Translations under genes and position numbers: made by a program | Notes under the pieces: generated by a model | The model's input: the letters and a program-made list of their open reading frames with translations, nothing else | The model's database searches: none | Told to the model about the DNA's origin: nothing | Shown: one piece after another, positions 9,600 to 24,500 of the stretch | Position numbering within the stretch: position 1 is the stretch's first letter | Layout of the letters: each line of letters opens with the position of its first letter | NCBI GenBank assembly: GCA_964019415.1 | Contig: OZ025879.1 | Coordinates: 2,540,310 to 2,604,309, forward strand | Source: Ianthella basta | Lineage: Eukaryota; Porifera; Demospongiae; Verongiida; Ianthellidae | Direction: 5' to 3' | Length of the DNA stretch: 64,000 nucleotides

Positions 9600-12500
9600 C
9601 TCCTTCCTGTTCTGTCCAGCTGTCTGGTCGAACAACAGTGAAGGACTCCAGACCTTCAGGGAAGAATGCACGAATCTGGGCCAGTTTTTGTATTTCCTCC
9701 ACAAAGCACACAGCTGATCTTAGCACTTCTCTAGCCACAGCTGGGGAGTGAGTGTCACAGGGCAGGGCTGGGGGGTCATATGAGGGGAACCGACAACAGT
9801 CCCCATGTCCACTCACTAGGTGAACATAGCTACGTGCAGTTTCTCCTAAAACAGTCTGAACTTCATGGTTTCCAGCAAGCTTCCCCATCAGAGTCTGGTG
9901 CAGCTGTACAAGATTGCTGCACTCCACCAATTGGTTGGGCAAGCCACAGTAAGCAAAAAACACAGCCTTCAAGCACTTGAGCACAATCTCATGAGCATAG
10001 AAGCAGAGGGTCTCAGGATACTTGTAGACACTGGCTTGCTCTTCTCCTTCCAGGCTGGGCATGTCTATGATTTCCATAATATCCTCCATTTCCTTGACAA
10101 GCTGCACAGTGCGGCATGCATCCTTTAGCCAAATGAAGGCATTCTCAAGACTCACTGTTGGAGCTGGGACAGGTGTTACTTCTTCTGTCACCTCTGGCCA
10201 GATAGACTGCTGGACACCATGCCCTGTGCCACCTCCCCAAATGTATGCCCCACCACCTCTGAGTCTCCCAGAAGCTGGCAAAATAGGGTAATGAGCTCTA
10301 TTCTGCCTTGATCTTGGCTGCCTAGAAGAAATGTAGGGAGCAGAAGATGGTGTTGGAGGAATGTATTGTCCACCGTAAGTTGATCCAGTAACATAGCTTC
10401 CTGTGCTGAATAAAGAAGGTGGCACAGTTGGAATGCTCCATGAACTGAGATCCTGGTATGACTCTTGTCTTTGGTAAACCACCTCATTAGGCTGTACATT
10501 TGGGGTTGGCTGAACTGGAGGTTGAAGTAAGCTGCTGATCTTCCTTTCAAGAGACTGACTAAAAGCTTCAGTACAGTGAGCAAAAAAGACTGCTTTCAGA
10601 ACTTCCACTAACTCACTGAATGCTTCTGGTTGCCTGTTTCCATGAACACAATAAAAGTGCAGTTGAAATAGCAGTCTTTCAATTGCAAAGAACACCTGTG
10701 GGCTCATATAGTGCTCCAGGGCATCACTGATGCCACTGAAGTAGCTTTGCAGGTCTTCTTGGCTGCTACATGGCAGCTCCAGAAGGACATCCTTCTCCTG
10801 TGAGATCCAAGGTATGTTCTGTTGCAGTTGCAGTGCTCCACTGAGAGATTCAAGGTGTGCAATCTGCTCCGGTGATAGAAACTTGCAGACAAGTAAGGAG
10901 CTCATGGCCTTGTGTTCTGACTCCCCATAACGTCCAGGTGATAGCTTCAGGTGGAGAGTTGGAGGGAAGGGGAAATCTTCATTGTCTGAGCTCTCCTCTG
11001 TCACTTTGAGGACTGTTGCAATCACCATTCGACTATCTTCACTGCAGTACTTTACAAGGTCTCCCTCTCTGAAGTTGCAGGTCAACATTAGCTCAAGGTC
11101 ATCTTCTACCTCTGTGCCCTGACCTTCTTTGTACTGTAATATCTGTCCATCAGCCTCCTCTTGTATCTTGTACGCCCTTACCTGGTTTTGGTCCAAGACC
11201 CGGTCCACAGCAGCAGGATCACAGGATTCCATAACTTCACGCAAGTGCATGGCATCAACACTTCCACCAAGGATTCTATTGATACATTTCACTACCATGT
11301 TCAAAAGTCGCCTGCTGCTGTCATATTCAAACTTGGGATGAAATCTCACATAGAGGCCCTTCTTGTCATCCAGTAAGCAAGGCACATCCTCGTTATCACT
11401 TCCAAGTACATAACCAGTGTTTCGATGTCTCAAATGAGTTCTGATGGCATACACACACTTGACATCAAGGTTTTGAACAGTCTCAATAGCTTGCTCATGC
11501 TCCCTGGAAAGAGGCTTCCCTCCCAGTTGGTGACTTATCATTCTTCGAAGACCATGTGCAAACTCTTCTGATTGAATAAAATACACAAATTCCCCTGAAT
11601 AAGGGCATCCTTCAACTGATTCTCCTTCCAAAGCTGCTTGAGCCTTGAGCTCTGCCTCACAACGGTTGTCCCTATCCAGTACTGCATCCTTGTCCAGTTC
11701 TTCAAAGATCAACTCACTCAGTGGTTGTACTCCAAGACAGGGAGGTAGAGACACCTGTCCACTACTCTTACGTGGTGGAGGCATTATGAAACGGTAGCCA
11801 GAGCCCTGCTCCAACCTCTCCTTTAACCACTCTGCATCATTCAAAACTAGTTGGTTAGCAGGGAGCAATTCTCCATTGTGTGCTGGTAATAGAATTGGAC
11901 TTCCATAGCTTTGAATAAAGGCACAAGCATTCTGACCCTCATCTGTGCCCTCTGCACCCTCTAGCAAAGCTACCAGGTCATAGTACAAGGCAGTTATTGC
12001 TTGCAGTAAGTTTGGGTCTATGCTGATTGTAGCAAGCCTCTCCAGAGCATGAACATAGTGGCTGGCTGACCAATTCTTTTGAACTCCAACTGCTCTCAGA
12101 AAGTCTGAATACTGAGGTGATGCAAGGTATTCTGGGACACAACGCAAGTATCTGGCATATGGCCTGGCATTGTGTGATCTGGCCACCACGAGGTTGGTTC
12201 CCGTCTCCATCCTGAATGACTTGTCTGATGGGATGAACAAGCACTTCTCACATTTGAGGAGTTGAGTAATGTCTTCTAGTGACTGTTCATCATGATACTT
12301 TGCAAGATAGTTATAGTGACTTGCAAAGAGATTCTGAAGTCTCTGAATGGCATTTTGACTCTGGACGTTAGAAGACACAGAGAACAGCTCAGAAAAGACA
12401 ACTAGCTGCTTCAAGTTATGACACACCAATGTCACAGAAGGTAGCTGCAGTCCCAGGGCAGACACAACTTCCTTTGTAATAGCCTGCCCACTGGGGTGGA

Positions 12501-15500
12501 AACTAATCATGAAACCCAACAATGTACGTTGCTCAACATGTGGGTGTTTGCTGAGACACAGCAACTTTGCCTCATCTGCTGTTTCACAAAGCACTGAATT
12601 TTTGCAACAAAGAAACCGTCTAGTTGGTGATGGAACAGTAAGTTTCAGTTGACGAAATAGAAAATCAATGTCAAAAGGAATCCTGTAGGGAATAAACTCA
12701 ATGTCAGCAATACTGTGCAAGAATTGCAACAGCTGCTGTGGGACATGCTGTGGCTCCCTTTGTGCTGATATTGCTTGAACAGAGGAAAATGCACCCTGAA
12801 TACGATTGTGCAGGGATTGTAACAACAACTGCGACTTGTCATCAGCCATCTTTCCACATTCCTTAACCCTCTGTGCAAACTGCCTCCACATGTCATCAGA
12901 GACAGATGACCTTAGGCCTAACTGTCTTAGCAGTTTCAGGTTGTCTTCCTCACTCCAAACATTAGGTGGAAACTCATCAAATGGTAGAAATGCTTCTAGC
13001 AGTTCTATGGCAGGGTCAAAGTACTCTGAAGCTAGTTGCAGACCTGCCCTTCTATCATCTGTGATGAAACGAATGTCACACAGTTGTTGCTCCAGAAGAG
13101 CAATCAAGTCATTTTGGTGAGTCATGTGTGTAAGATGAGCTATTTGAGCTTCCACAGTTAAGAAGGCAAAATGGGGAATGATGACTTTGGCATAGAAGCC
13201 AGGTCTATCTAGTACCTGTACACCCACATTACTATAGAACTGGTGATGTTGGTGGTTGATCTTGATGATCCGCAGTTGGGAATTGCTAGAAATAGATTCC
13301 AGGCCTTCTTCTGGAGTTTCCTTATTAGGCAAAGCATACACATCCTTGTGTCCTTCCAGTGACTCCCATCGCCCATTTAACAGGTTGAAAATATATAGTT
13401 TCTTCAAAGTACCCACATACTGGTCTAGATATTGATACCTGAGTAAAAATCCGACAAACTCATCAACTTCAATTTGGCTCACATCATCAATAGTAGCCAA
13501 TGTAGGTTCTTCAGCTAGATGGTTCTCAACAACATGAAGCACATCGCCTGGTCTGCTTTCAACAGCTAGTATTCACATACCCGTGAGAAGTCCAGCACTG
13601 GGAGTTGAAGCTTCCTCAGCAAAGCCACTGACCCTTGTTCTCTCAGCACTGTCTTACAGTTACTCACTGAGACCACTGTAGATTGGCTTGTGGGGATAAT
13701 GGGAACATGACTAAAGGAGGTCAAAATACTAGGAGTTGAAGAAATAGAATCAGCAATATAGAACCACACCTTTCGCAAAACCTCCATGTCACATTCTTTA
13801 AAGTGAGCCAATGGCTTATTGGGTAGATCAATGTTCTCTGCCAGATATTCTGGACTGATTGGAGTCACTAACCTAAGCTTGAGCAGTTTATGAAACACTG
13901 GTGACTCACTAAGCTGATATGACATAAACCTTTCCATACAATGTTCTGGAAGAAGGTCAGTGAATTCCAACGTGTACAATGGGGTGTTTGTGTCAATCAA
14001 TCTCAACTGATCATCTTTGGTGAGCATCAGAGGCAGGCCGTTGATAGCACTACACTGCTCTGGAGAGTCAATTCCACGAAGAACATAGGTCAACAGAGGT
14101 ACCAGAGCTGAGACTATTACATCCTTGTGGTCCTTATAGCAAGTGGCTATCTTTTTCAGGTATTTCCTGGCCAAGTCCACAGTAACCTCTCCAGAGTACA
14201 CTGGAGCCTCAGAATCAGCAGACGTTAACAATCCTGTTCGTGTGTTTACTGTCAGAGGTGTAGAAACTAGCTTCATCCCAATGGAAAGCAGTACCCTTCT
14301 CACTTCAGGATCACCAACAAAGAACCACCCTTTCTTGGGGTTGTCTGTGTTTGCTGTAAGGGCTAACCATTTTACCTCTGTGGTATCCTCTGTGGCTGGT
14401 GCATCAGCAATAAGAATTTCACATTCCCTTTCAATCATCAGTTGGTATACATGTTTGCTGAAGTCAAAATTTTCCAATACAGAAGATGGTACAGATTGTG
14501 CAAGGAGAAGTCTGTTGAAGCAATCACATGAATCTTTACTGTTCTTGACATACACCTTGCAGTGTGATACAGCATCCACATATGCCCTAGACACCACCTC
14601 TTGCACTATAGTTTCATTCCATTGATGTAAAGGAGTGCCCTTCCTTCTTGTGCTGGAAGTGCCTTCCAGGTGTTTGCGAGAGGGGTCCACCCAGAAATGG
14701 CCATTAATGTGAGCAGGGATTCCTGTACTCAGAGGAAGAGGCAAATGACTGTACAGTGTACCAGTAAAGGTAGAGCTATAGGTCCCACTACTGTCTGGTA
14801 GTGGGATTGCCACTCCAGCCAAAGGAAAGAGTCTCTCTTCACTTCCTTTGTACAGCAGTTCTTCAGGGATGTCAGATACACCAAAACACTTGCTGATAAT
14901 CCAAGATGAGTTTGCTTGTTGAAGTCCTAACTCTCCTATAGAGGGAAGACTTGGCATGTCGTGTTCTCCCAGTTGCTTCGATTCACATTTGCTAGTCTTT
15001 ATGTCAGACTGATTAAAAGATACTTTGTCACTGCTCTCGGACATTGGTGATGCTGTGTGCATGCTTGATGGTGGTGACACCAGGCCTTGACTTGGATCAG
15101 ACAGTTCTTTGTATGCCGGAGTACAATCAGAATCCAGTGCAGGTCCTGCTGTGGTGATCATGTTCACACTGTATGTTGTGTTAAATGTCTTTGGAAGAGA
15201 CTCTCTGCAGTCACTATCAAGCTTCAAACTAGTACATGCACTTGTTACTTCTGTGGCAAATCTGGCTCTTAGTTGATCTGAGTTATGTCTCAGCTCAACT
15301 TCCACTGTCCATGGACTGAGAATTCTACCATCATCTGACACTTCAAAAACTGATATGCGCTTCAAATGGTTGAGGAAAAGCAGCATACCTGGAGCCTGTT
15401 CAGTCAGATCCTTTGCAAGACTTCTAAGGTGAGGGAGAGTCATCGGATAGCCAAATAGCTCTTGTGATTTAGTGGCTTCTGATTTATGGAAGGTCTCATA

Positions 15501-18500
15501 AACTTGATGTTTAGCAGCTCTGGTGAGAGGTAGACGGAAGACACTGTAGCCATGTGGCCACTTGGTCTCAAGGTCTGCAAAGCTTCCTGGAGCAGATTCA
15601 GCCATCTCTGGCATCACATCCCTCAGAAAGGGAGCAAACTGGTCAGGAAAGTGCTCACTTGAGTTCTTACCATCCACATTCTTCATCCTGTATCTTGCTC
15701 CAGGTAGTTTTCTACCATGGCGACTGGGAACATACTTGAATTGAGGATCAAAGACACAGAAGTTCTCAGCCAAACCACCCTCTCCAAATGATACCAAAGT
15801 GGGACAGTCCGTGACATGATAGGCAACATTAAAACCTACACCAAAACGACCAATCTTGTCTGAGGCATCTGCTTTCCCCCCAGTTCCCAGCTTCTTGATG
15901 CTTTGAATGTCTTCTTCTTGAAACTTGCGATTGTTGAATACAACAAGTGCAGGCATTGTTTGCAAAGACTTCCAGTGCCTGTAATGATCAAACATTGACT
16001 TGTCTCCAAAAGTGTGTCTGTGATCAATCACAAATGCTATTTCTGTTGCCATGGCATCCTCAGCATTCTGAATGAACTCCTTGAAGATAGATACATCAGC
16101 AGGGTACTGTTCGAGAATGTTGCTCAGACGAGTACATATCTCCTCCTTTTGGCCAAAGTCTTCTTTCTCGAAATAATCATTGTCTTCAAAATGACGCATG
16201 ATGTTGGTAAGAATGTCCTGCACACCCAAACACTTAGCAGCTGCTTTTGGTATGCGGTCACTAACAAAGTGAGCCAAAACATGAGTGAGGTCTTCAAGGA
16301 AAATGTCTGATTCTGTAATGCTTTCAGGATATGCCATCTTCCTAGCATCCCTCATCACCCCTTCATCATCTGGTAGGTAGAAAACCAGGTTGTCATCATG
16401 ATTAGAATGGAACTGTTGCTGGGCTATGTGAATAATGAAGTCCATCAATTCTGGGTCATCAATTTTAACTTCTGCCCTATCTCTTCTAATGCTATTCAGA
16501 ACATCTGCTATTGTGTCACTAGAAAGCATAGTTTCTACACCAAGGGCTTCAAAGAGCTGATGATACTGTTCATTCTCTAGGCTCAACTTGACCAGGTAGG
16601 GGTAATAGCTTTGCTTGAGACGACTGTCACTCACAGTTTGAGCAGGAGTGTGGAACCTCTTGCCTGCATTACTTTCTTGCCAAATAAATGATCTATACTT
16701 TAATTCCGTTACTACCATCTCTTTCCAGGGCAAATCTACTTCAGTTGTTGTGGTGCTTGCTGATGCACTCACATAGTCTGTACCTACTTGGTGCAACAAT
16801 GTTCCTTGAGACCTAGGACCTACTTTGGGAAAGTCTTCTCCCTCTGTGAACTGCAAGCTGTTATTGAGTCTCTCATACACAACAGGCATGCACCTGTCAA
16901 GGATGGCAAGGTCTTGTGATGTCATCTCTGTCGCAACATTCTCAGCCCATTTGACAATCTCCATGACATGGCTTAGAATATCCTCACATGCAGGTGACTT
17001 GAAGAAGTATAGCTTCTTGATATCATGGCCAGCAGGTAGGTCAGCTGTGAATTTGCAACTGAAAAGCATGTCACTTCCATGCTGAGAATACATTTCCTTT
17101 GGGCTTGCAAACAGTGCTGAGTCACCATACCAAGGAATGGTTGATCCACTGGGTCTCTGCTGAACTGGCAGAAATGCAATGTCTGAAAGTGTTTCAATTG
17201 TTGGATTCTTCAAGTGTTCTGACCAATTCCATGGTGCATCCTTCACTTCACTGATGAAGTGAACAGTTGTAAGATATTGAATGAAGCTCTCACATCGCTG
17301 TCTTGCCTTATCTGCTGACAGTGTATGTATCACATTAGCTCGCTCAAGTACATCATCTTCTTTCAATTTATGAGCAGCCATTCCCAGTTCCACAAGTGAG
17401 TGCTTCACCTTGCAATATTCCCTGGATGGAAATCGTTCTTCATCCACCTCATACAGTTCACATAGCAGTCCCTCTGGAAACACAAGCTTTGTGGGGCAAA
17501 GAAGAGCACCATTTGGTTCACAGGGAATGCATGCAGTGGATGTAAGCAGCTCCATCAACCAATCCTCTTCTTCAGCATCGTTTAGGGCTCCCAAGTGCTT
17601 CAAAATGAATAGTAGCTGGGAGTCTCTCTTATCATGTGGCAAATGTGACAGGTTTTTCAGCAAGACCTCTTCACAGTAATGCTTGAAGGAGACAGTTGCA
17701 ATGGATGAGTCAGGTCCTGAACAGAGGGATGCTCTGGTAGTGTATGGTAACTCAGCCATATTGTATCCATGTTGTACCAGGATGTCCAAGATACCCTTAT
17801 AAACTGGATCAAAAAGAGGCACATGGAAGGAGTAATCAAGACAAGAGACTTCACATACTGGTAGCCATTTCCCTCCATCAGTCAAGCTCCATACTAGAGG
17901 TACATCTGATTCAGAAAGAGCTTTCTTGAAGGCTACCTGTAATTCCTTGCTAAGGGGATGGCTAGCAGTGTCCAGAGGCCAGAGCTGGTAATACCATTCA
18001 AGGAACTGGTCTTGGCGCTTCTTCTCATCAGGGATTGCTGTAGTTAGGTGCTTCAAGAGAGCAATGTAGGCCTTCACCAAGACATCCCTGATGAGCAAAC
18101 GGTTCCATGCATCCTGCATGTTCTCATCTTGCAACTTAGCCAGGTCACGGCGATTCTCAGATATCTCAAAGTAGCCATTGATCAAGCATGTTTGGTCACT
18201 TATGGTGATAGGCAGAGGAAGAAAACAGAATACTTGGCCTGCTTGAAGTAGCTTTGGAGGAATAACACCATCTTCAGCTACAACTGGCACTGCAACCTCA
18301 GCCAGTGGGACATCCCCTCTCTCTCTACCCTCCACAGAGCAAGCATGTTTCCATGAACTTGAGCCAGCTTCTCCCATTGCTGATGCAACCAGCCATCTTG
18401 TGCTACTGGACTGAAGTGAGGCAACAGGTCTGCCCTTCTTCGTCTTTGACTTTTGAGATGCTCCAGGCACCACCTCTCTCCTTGTCAAAGTGAACTGTTG

Positions 18501-21500
18501 TGTGGTGTTGTAATGTATCATTCTACTACCATGCTCCACAGCACTCTTGAATTGCTCCAGTAAATTGACAGATCTGGAACTATCCCTCTCCAGAGAGACT
18601 AGCAAAGACGGGTTAGTGTGGTCCTGTCCTTCACGAAGTTCATACATCTCCACTTTTCTCAAGTGTTGCAAGAACACTAGCAACCTATCTGCTTGACTCA
18701 TCAACACCTTTTTCATTTCACTGGTCTGAACTCTCTGGAACACTCTTTTAGATATTTCACTGGGTTTAGTGCGAAAAGGAAATCTAAACAGTGTGCCATC
18801 AAATCCTTCCTGTACACCAAGAACTTTGCAACCAAATATACCCTGGTAGGGGGTCATCTGGTCAACATAGAAGCTTGCTAGCTCCTCCTGTTCTTCCACA
18901 AAGTCAAAACGAATACCTGGAGAGCTGGCTGATGTAGCATCAGTGAGAAACTTTGTCTGCGGGTCCAGTATCACTAGTCGTGACCTGCTCACAAAGCTGG
19001 GGACATCAGTCAGATGGTACACTGCACAGAAACCCACACCAAAACGGCCAATTTTGGTAGGATTTCTTCTCTTTGTGGCTCCTTCCAGTTCACAAATGTT
19101 GTCAAAGTCCTGGTCAGAGAATGTCTTGTCATTGTACACATAAAGTGCAGGACCTTGCCAGGGAGCCATCTCTGGCTTAAGCAGATACTCTGTCTTGTGC
19201 TGCCTCCAGTCAATGAGGAATTTGATTACTCCTGCTTCTGCATCATCAGCATTCTGAATGAGCTCTTTAAAGACATCATCAATTTCACTATACTCCTCAA
19301 GAAGACGGTTGATGCGGCGAGTCACTGGAAGCTGCTGCCCCTTTTGCTCATACTTGATCTTCAACCTTGTTGGATTGGCAATCTTAGCAGAAACAGGTTG
19401 CACCCCAAATTTTTGAGCCATCTTTGGTGGTACACTGTCAGGGTCAACAAAGTTATACTTGTCCAGGTGCTGCTTTCCTTGTGCTTGCTGTTTCCAAGGG
19501 AAGTCATTGTAGTAACACTCGGATGGTGGGAGTAGTGTCTGTTTGGTCGTGGGTATTAGTACGCGTCTTCTCACTTCTGTTTCTCCTGAAAGACAACGAA
19601 GAATATTTGCTGTAATGCTGACATCTTTCTTGGTCAGTGGTGTTGGCATTTCATGCAGAACAGCTAGACAGTCATCATGGGTGTGCATGTCATGGATACC
19701 CAGTGCTTTCCACAGTCTTGGTGTTCTCATCAGTGCTGGAACCTCATTAGCAGACAGACGATATGGAGCCAGAGACACATTCTCCAGAGGCTGGAGAGCA
19801 AGTAAACTGGTTTTCAAGAATACTGCAGTGATTTCATTCCAGACCACTGCATTCTTGTCTACTTCGAGACCCTGGAAAAGTTTTCTTTCAAGTGAGTTGT
19901 CATCTGCCCACTTTAGCTCTTTCTCCAAGTACATGTACACTTTTCGTGCAGTGTCAGTCAAGAATGACTTGTCTGCTTTACTCAGCGCACTGACACTTGT
20001 CCACTTACTGAGGTTCTTCAAGTGTTGAACGACTTGCTCTATCGTTGGCTTCAACTGAAATTGAAGCACTTTGCTGGGAAAGGTTACATGTTGCAGGTTG
20101 GGATCAAGAATCAGACCATTAGTAAACACAAGTTTGAATCCTGTATTGAATATTTCAGAAGCACTAGATAACTGCAAACCGGTGTCACTAGCCAACCAAG
20201 GCACACTGACATCTTCTTGCCTCTGCATCACTGGAATAAAGGGAATTGTGCTTAGAGAGGGCACATCAACATGGTGCTCAGAGATGTAGAGTAGCAGTTT
20301 CTGACTCCTCTTCTGTGCTTTCTCCATTTCCAGGACAGACAGATATACTATACTTTGTGCCCTGTCCACAACATCCTCAACATTCAAGATATCATGGCAC
20401 ATTCCAAGTGACTTCAATGCACTCCTGATCTCATCACTACAAAGCTGAGAGACTGGAAAGTGTTCCTCACATTCATCAAACAGCATGTGTAAAGGCCCAC
20501 TTGGGTCAATCAGTCGTGTGGGAAGTACTAAGGTGCCATTAGGTGCAGTTGGAATGCACTGTGATGTTCTCAGCAGCTCCTCAAGCCATCTGTCCCCTTT
20601 ACTTAAGAATGCCATATTCTTCAATACAAATATGATCTGCTTTTCACGACAACAGCTCTCGATAGCAGGCAATCTAGGAATGAAGAACTCTTCGTAGTAC
20701 TGTCTGGGTGACACTATCTGCAGCAAATCTCTCAACTCATCTTGCACTTTCTCTGGTACATTAGAGGCAACACTGAGTTCCACGACTTCTAACATAACTT
20801 GCAACATGTCAGGAAGTGTTACTGAAAAGTGCTTCATCTGGAAATCTTGGTTAAGAACATGGGCTTCATGATTGGACTTCCAACACTGCCCACCCTTGGT
20901 AGCAACATGGAAGAAAGAGATGTTGTCATTCTGCATTCTTTTCAGTAAAGCTGGTTTCAGCTCTTTACTAACATCATCAGTTGCATCATGAGAGGGCAAT
21001 AGATTGTAGTAAGACTCCAGGAAAGCTGGTGATAGTGAATCACCTGGACAACATTGCTGGAGGCCTCTAAACATCCACAGGACAGCCCTGGACAAGCAGT
21101 CAGTGATAAGATGACGATTCCAAACGTTCTTCTTGCTACGGTCCTGGAGATCTTTCAGACTACGCCTGTTGGTAGAAACATCAAAGAAACCATTAACCAG
21201 AAACTTCACATCGCATGCAATTGGCAGAGGGAGAAAGCAGAACAGCTGTCCCTCGCATTCCACTGGAGTTAGAGCTTTTGATCCATCCATTTTTACAGCC
21301 ACCTCTGCCAGGGGTACAAGACCATGAGCAATGCCATACGAAGACCTTGCATATCTGAAGCTTTCTTCACACCCTACAGCGGATGCCACTAGCCACTTCT
21401 GTTTATGCCTTTCTGTTTTTAGTTTGCCCTTCTTTGCCATACTCGGTTTATCCACTGATACACTCTTCAGTGCAAGAGAGCAACTTCCACAAGCCCCTTT

Positions 21501-24500
21501 AGGATCTCTGTGATATTCTTCCACCAAATCACGAGGTGTAAACAAATCTGTTTCATGATTACATGAGATGACACACACTTCTTTCATGTCTTTTGTGGGA
21601 TGACCACCACTCTCCAGCTCATACAGTCCCACCATCTTCACATGACGAAGGAAGACCAACAGATTCTGTGCAGATCTTCTAAAGTCGTCCATCCACTGTT
21701 TGATTTCTTCTCTGTCAAATGTTTTGCTGCAGATGTCAGATCGTGGGGTCCTCACACCACGAAAAGGAAATCTGAACAGTGTTCCTTGGAATCCCCCTTT
21801 CACTGGTTTCACATGTTTGCCTTTTCCTGGTGCATCCAGTGCATTGCAACCAAACACATCTTGGTAGGGTGACATCTGATCTGCATAGAAAGCTCCTATA
21901 TCACTCTGCTCTTCCACAAAGTCAATACTAATTCCAGGGGAGCAAGCAGTCAAACTAGCATCAAGGAAATGCATGTGAGGGTCAAAGACAACAAGTTTGC
22001 TAGCACTGATGAAGCTAGGAACATCTGTTAACTGATACACGGAGCAGAAACCTAAACCAAATCGTCCAATCTTAGTTGGATCAGTTAGTTTTGTACCTGC
22101 TCCAATTTGACGAATGTTCTCAAAGTCATCTGGTGAAAATACACTGTTGTTGTAGGCATACAGTGCTGGGCCTTGCCAGTGACGCATTTCTTTTGTGAAG
22201 AGCAGGTCCAAGTTGTGTTGTCTCCAGTCAATCAGAAATTTGACTTCTGTGGCACCTGCATCATCAGCATTCTGAACAAGTTCCTTGAAAACACCTATAC
22301 TGTCTTCATAGTCCTTGATGATGTTGCCAATCCGGCGAGTTAGCTCAATGCTTTGACCAGCCTTCTCACACTTTATCTTCAGACCAGTGGGTTTTGCAAT
22401 TTTGCTAGTCATAGGAGGGACCCTGAAGTGCTGGGCCAGGTCCTTGGATACATCACTGTGTGTGAACATGATGCCCTTGCTGTCTAACTGCTTCTGTCCT
22501 TTACTAGTGAGGTCTCGGTCATCATAGGTACATTCTTCTGCCAAGAGAAGAGTACCTTTCACAGTCGGCATCAGTACCTGGTGTGCAGTTCCCCTGTTCT
22601 GGAGGAACTTCAAAATCTGAATCACCATTGATACCTCTGTGTCTGAGAGTGTTCCCTTACGTGCCAGCAAATGGTCCTTAAGCTCAGTCAGCACCTGCTG
22701 TACAGCATGTGATTTAAATGTCTCTTGGACTTTGAACTCGTTCCACAACTGATGGTATCGATATGCTCCTGGAATCTCCTGTATGGTGTACCTGTACGGC
22801 ACAAGGGAAGAACCAGGGATACCAGTCCATGCAACTTTCTCCAGAGGGAGGAATGCCTTATGAGATGCGTGCCAAATGCGCCGTGGGGCCAGTAGATTGA
22901 CTTGGTGTCCTGCCCGCTGATTAAAGAAAGGGTAAACAGACTCCATCATCTCTGTCACTGATACAGCATTGGCAGAGATGGCTTGACTATCCAGTTCAAC
23001 CACGTTCACAAGGTGCTGGCATACCATATCCACAGACACATCAAGAAAAAGGTGTTGAAATACATGATCACTGTACACCTTCTTATACCTCTGGGACAGC
23101 ACTGGAGAAACAGATCCCACTAGGTGACCCAAGTGTTTCTGGTCCTGAGATGCACAGAGACCAGAAGGAGGTAGTGGGACTTCCACAGCAGTACCAGCCC
23201 AAGCAAGTTCTGGAGGGTAGTCTTTGGGAGGAGTGGACTGGCAGAAAAGGAATGGAATGTCTTGTATTTGGTCAAACACAAGAGTTCTGAGATTTCTGTC
23301 AGCATCACACAGAGCCTTCAGGATGTGTTTTGAGCATTGACTAGCTTTAGCAGAGTCAAAATAGATCACAGCATGTGCTCTGCTCATTATGAAAGACTGA
23401 AATACTTCGCCATTCCGCTGAAGCTCTTGTCTTGTTCGGAGGCCTAATTCTTTCAGTTCAGCTAGGCAAGAGTGAAACCCCAATGATGGAAAAGCTGCTT
23501 CAGAATCTAAGAACATTTGCTTCAGAAAATCATCTTCTGGGTCATAGAGTGTCGTGGGGCAATAGAGGCTGTCATCATTGTTTGAGGGTACAAATGCTGT
23601 TTTCCTTAGGTAGTCACACAGTGATTTATCTTGCGACACCCTTAGCTGCTGAAGGATCCATAGGAAGATCTTATCCCTCTCCACATTCGTACAGTTGTTC
23701 AGTGCAAATGGGCCAACATAGGATGCAATGAAGGAGTCCAGTGTTTCAGGTTCTCTTCCCAACAGAATGGTGTACTCTTCATAATCCTTGGAAGGGACGT
23801 GGAGAGTATTGGCTGGGAAAGGAAGGTGTTTGGGCAGTTTCAGGTTGTAGGGAGGGAAGATGACGGAGTGCAGATTCTGTAAGCTGATGTACTCAGAAGT
23901 AAGAGTCTCGAAGACTGGAAGGGAGCGAAAAGATGCAAGATCCCTTGATTCCACGTCTGCAATGCTCTCAAGAAGGTAGCGACGTAAAGTGTCCTTTTTT
24001 CCAGCGCTGAGGCTCTTAACCAGCTGAGATACATTACGGATGTCTTTCAGCACTCGAAGCAATGACAGTGGAGATACCACAGGAAGATAGACATTCAGTG
24101 TGCCTTCATGTCCAATGAAGATGTGGGAATGTGGAACCAGCTTGCAGCCTAATTGCTCAATCATGTCTTCTACTTGCTGGGACACTGCAACCACTGGCTG
24201 CCTTAAGCTTTTCTCAAGTGCATTCAGTGGACACAGCTGGACTTGCTCTTGTGCACCTCCTGACATAGTTGTCATTGGTACAATCGGGAGATGCTCTATG
24301 TGTTCAATTGACACTGTCAGTGTTGACCTGAACCACCCCCAGAGATTGGTGAGCCATTTCTCATTGGGCATCTTGGGGTGACTTTGAGCATAAGACATCA
24401 GCTCTTTCTTGTCATGTCTCGGGAACCAAAGAATAGGTTGACTGGGCTGAGCATTCCATGTCCTCATTGATTCCTCAATGAGGCTGGGGCACACATTGTG

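Noticed and set aside
13566-13595. Possible 28-bp intron (GTATGT...GCAG) repairing the break in copy A exon 4
   Set aside because: Removing it leads to a stop after a few codons; it does not restore the frame of the downstream 1,315-codon stretch.
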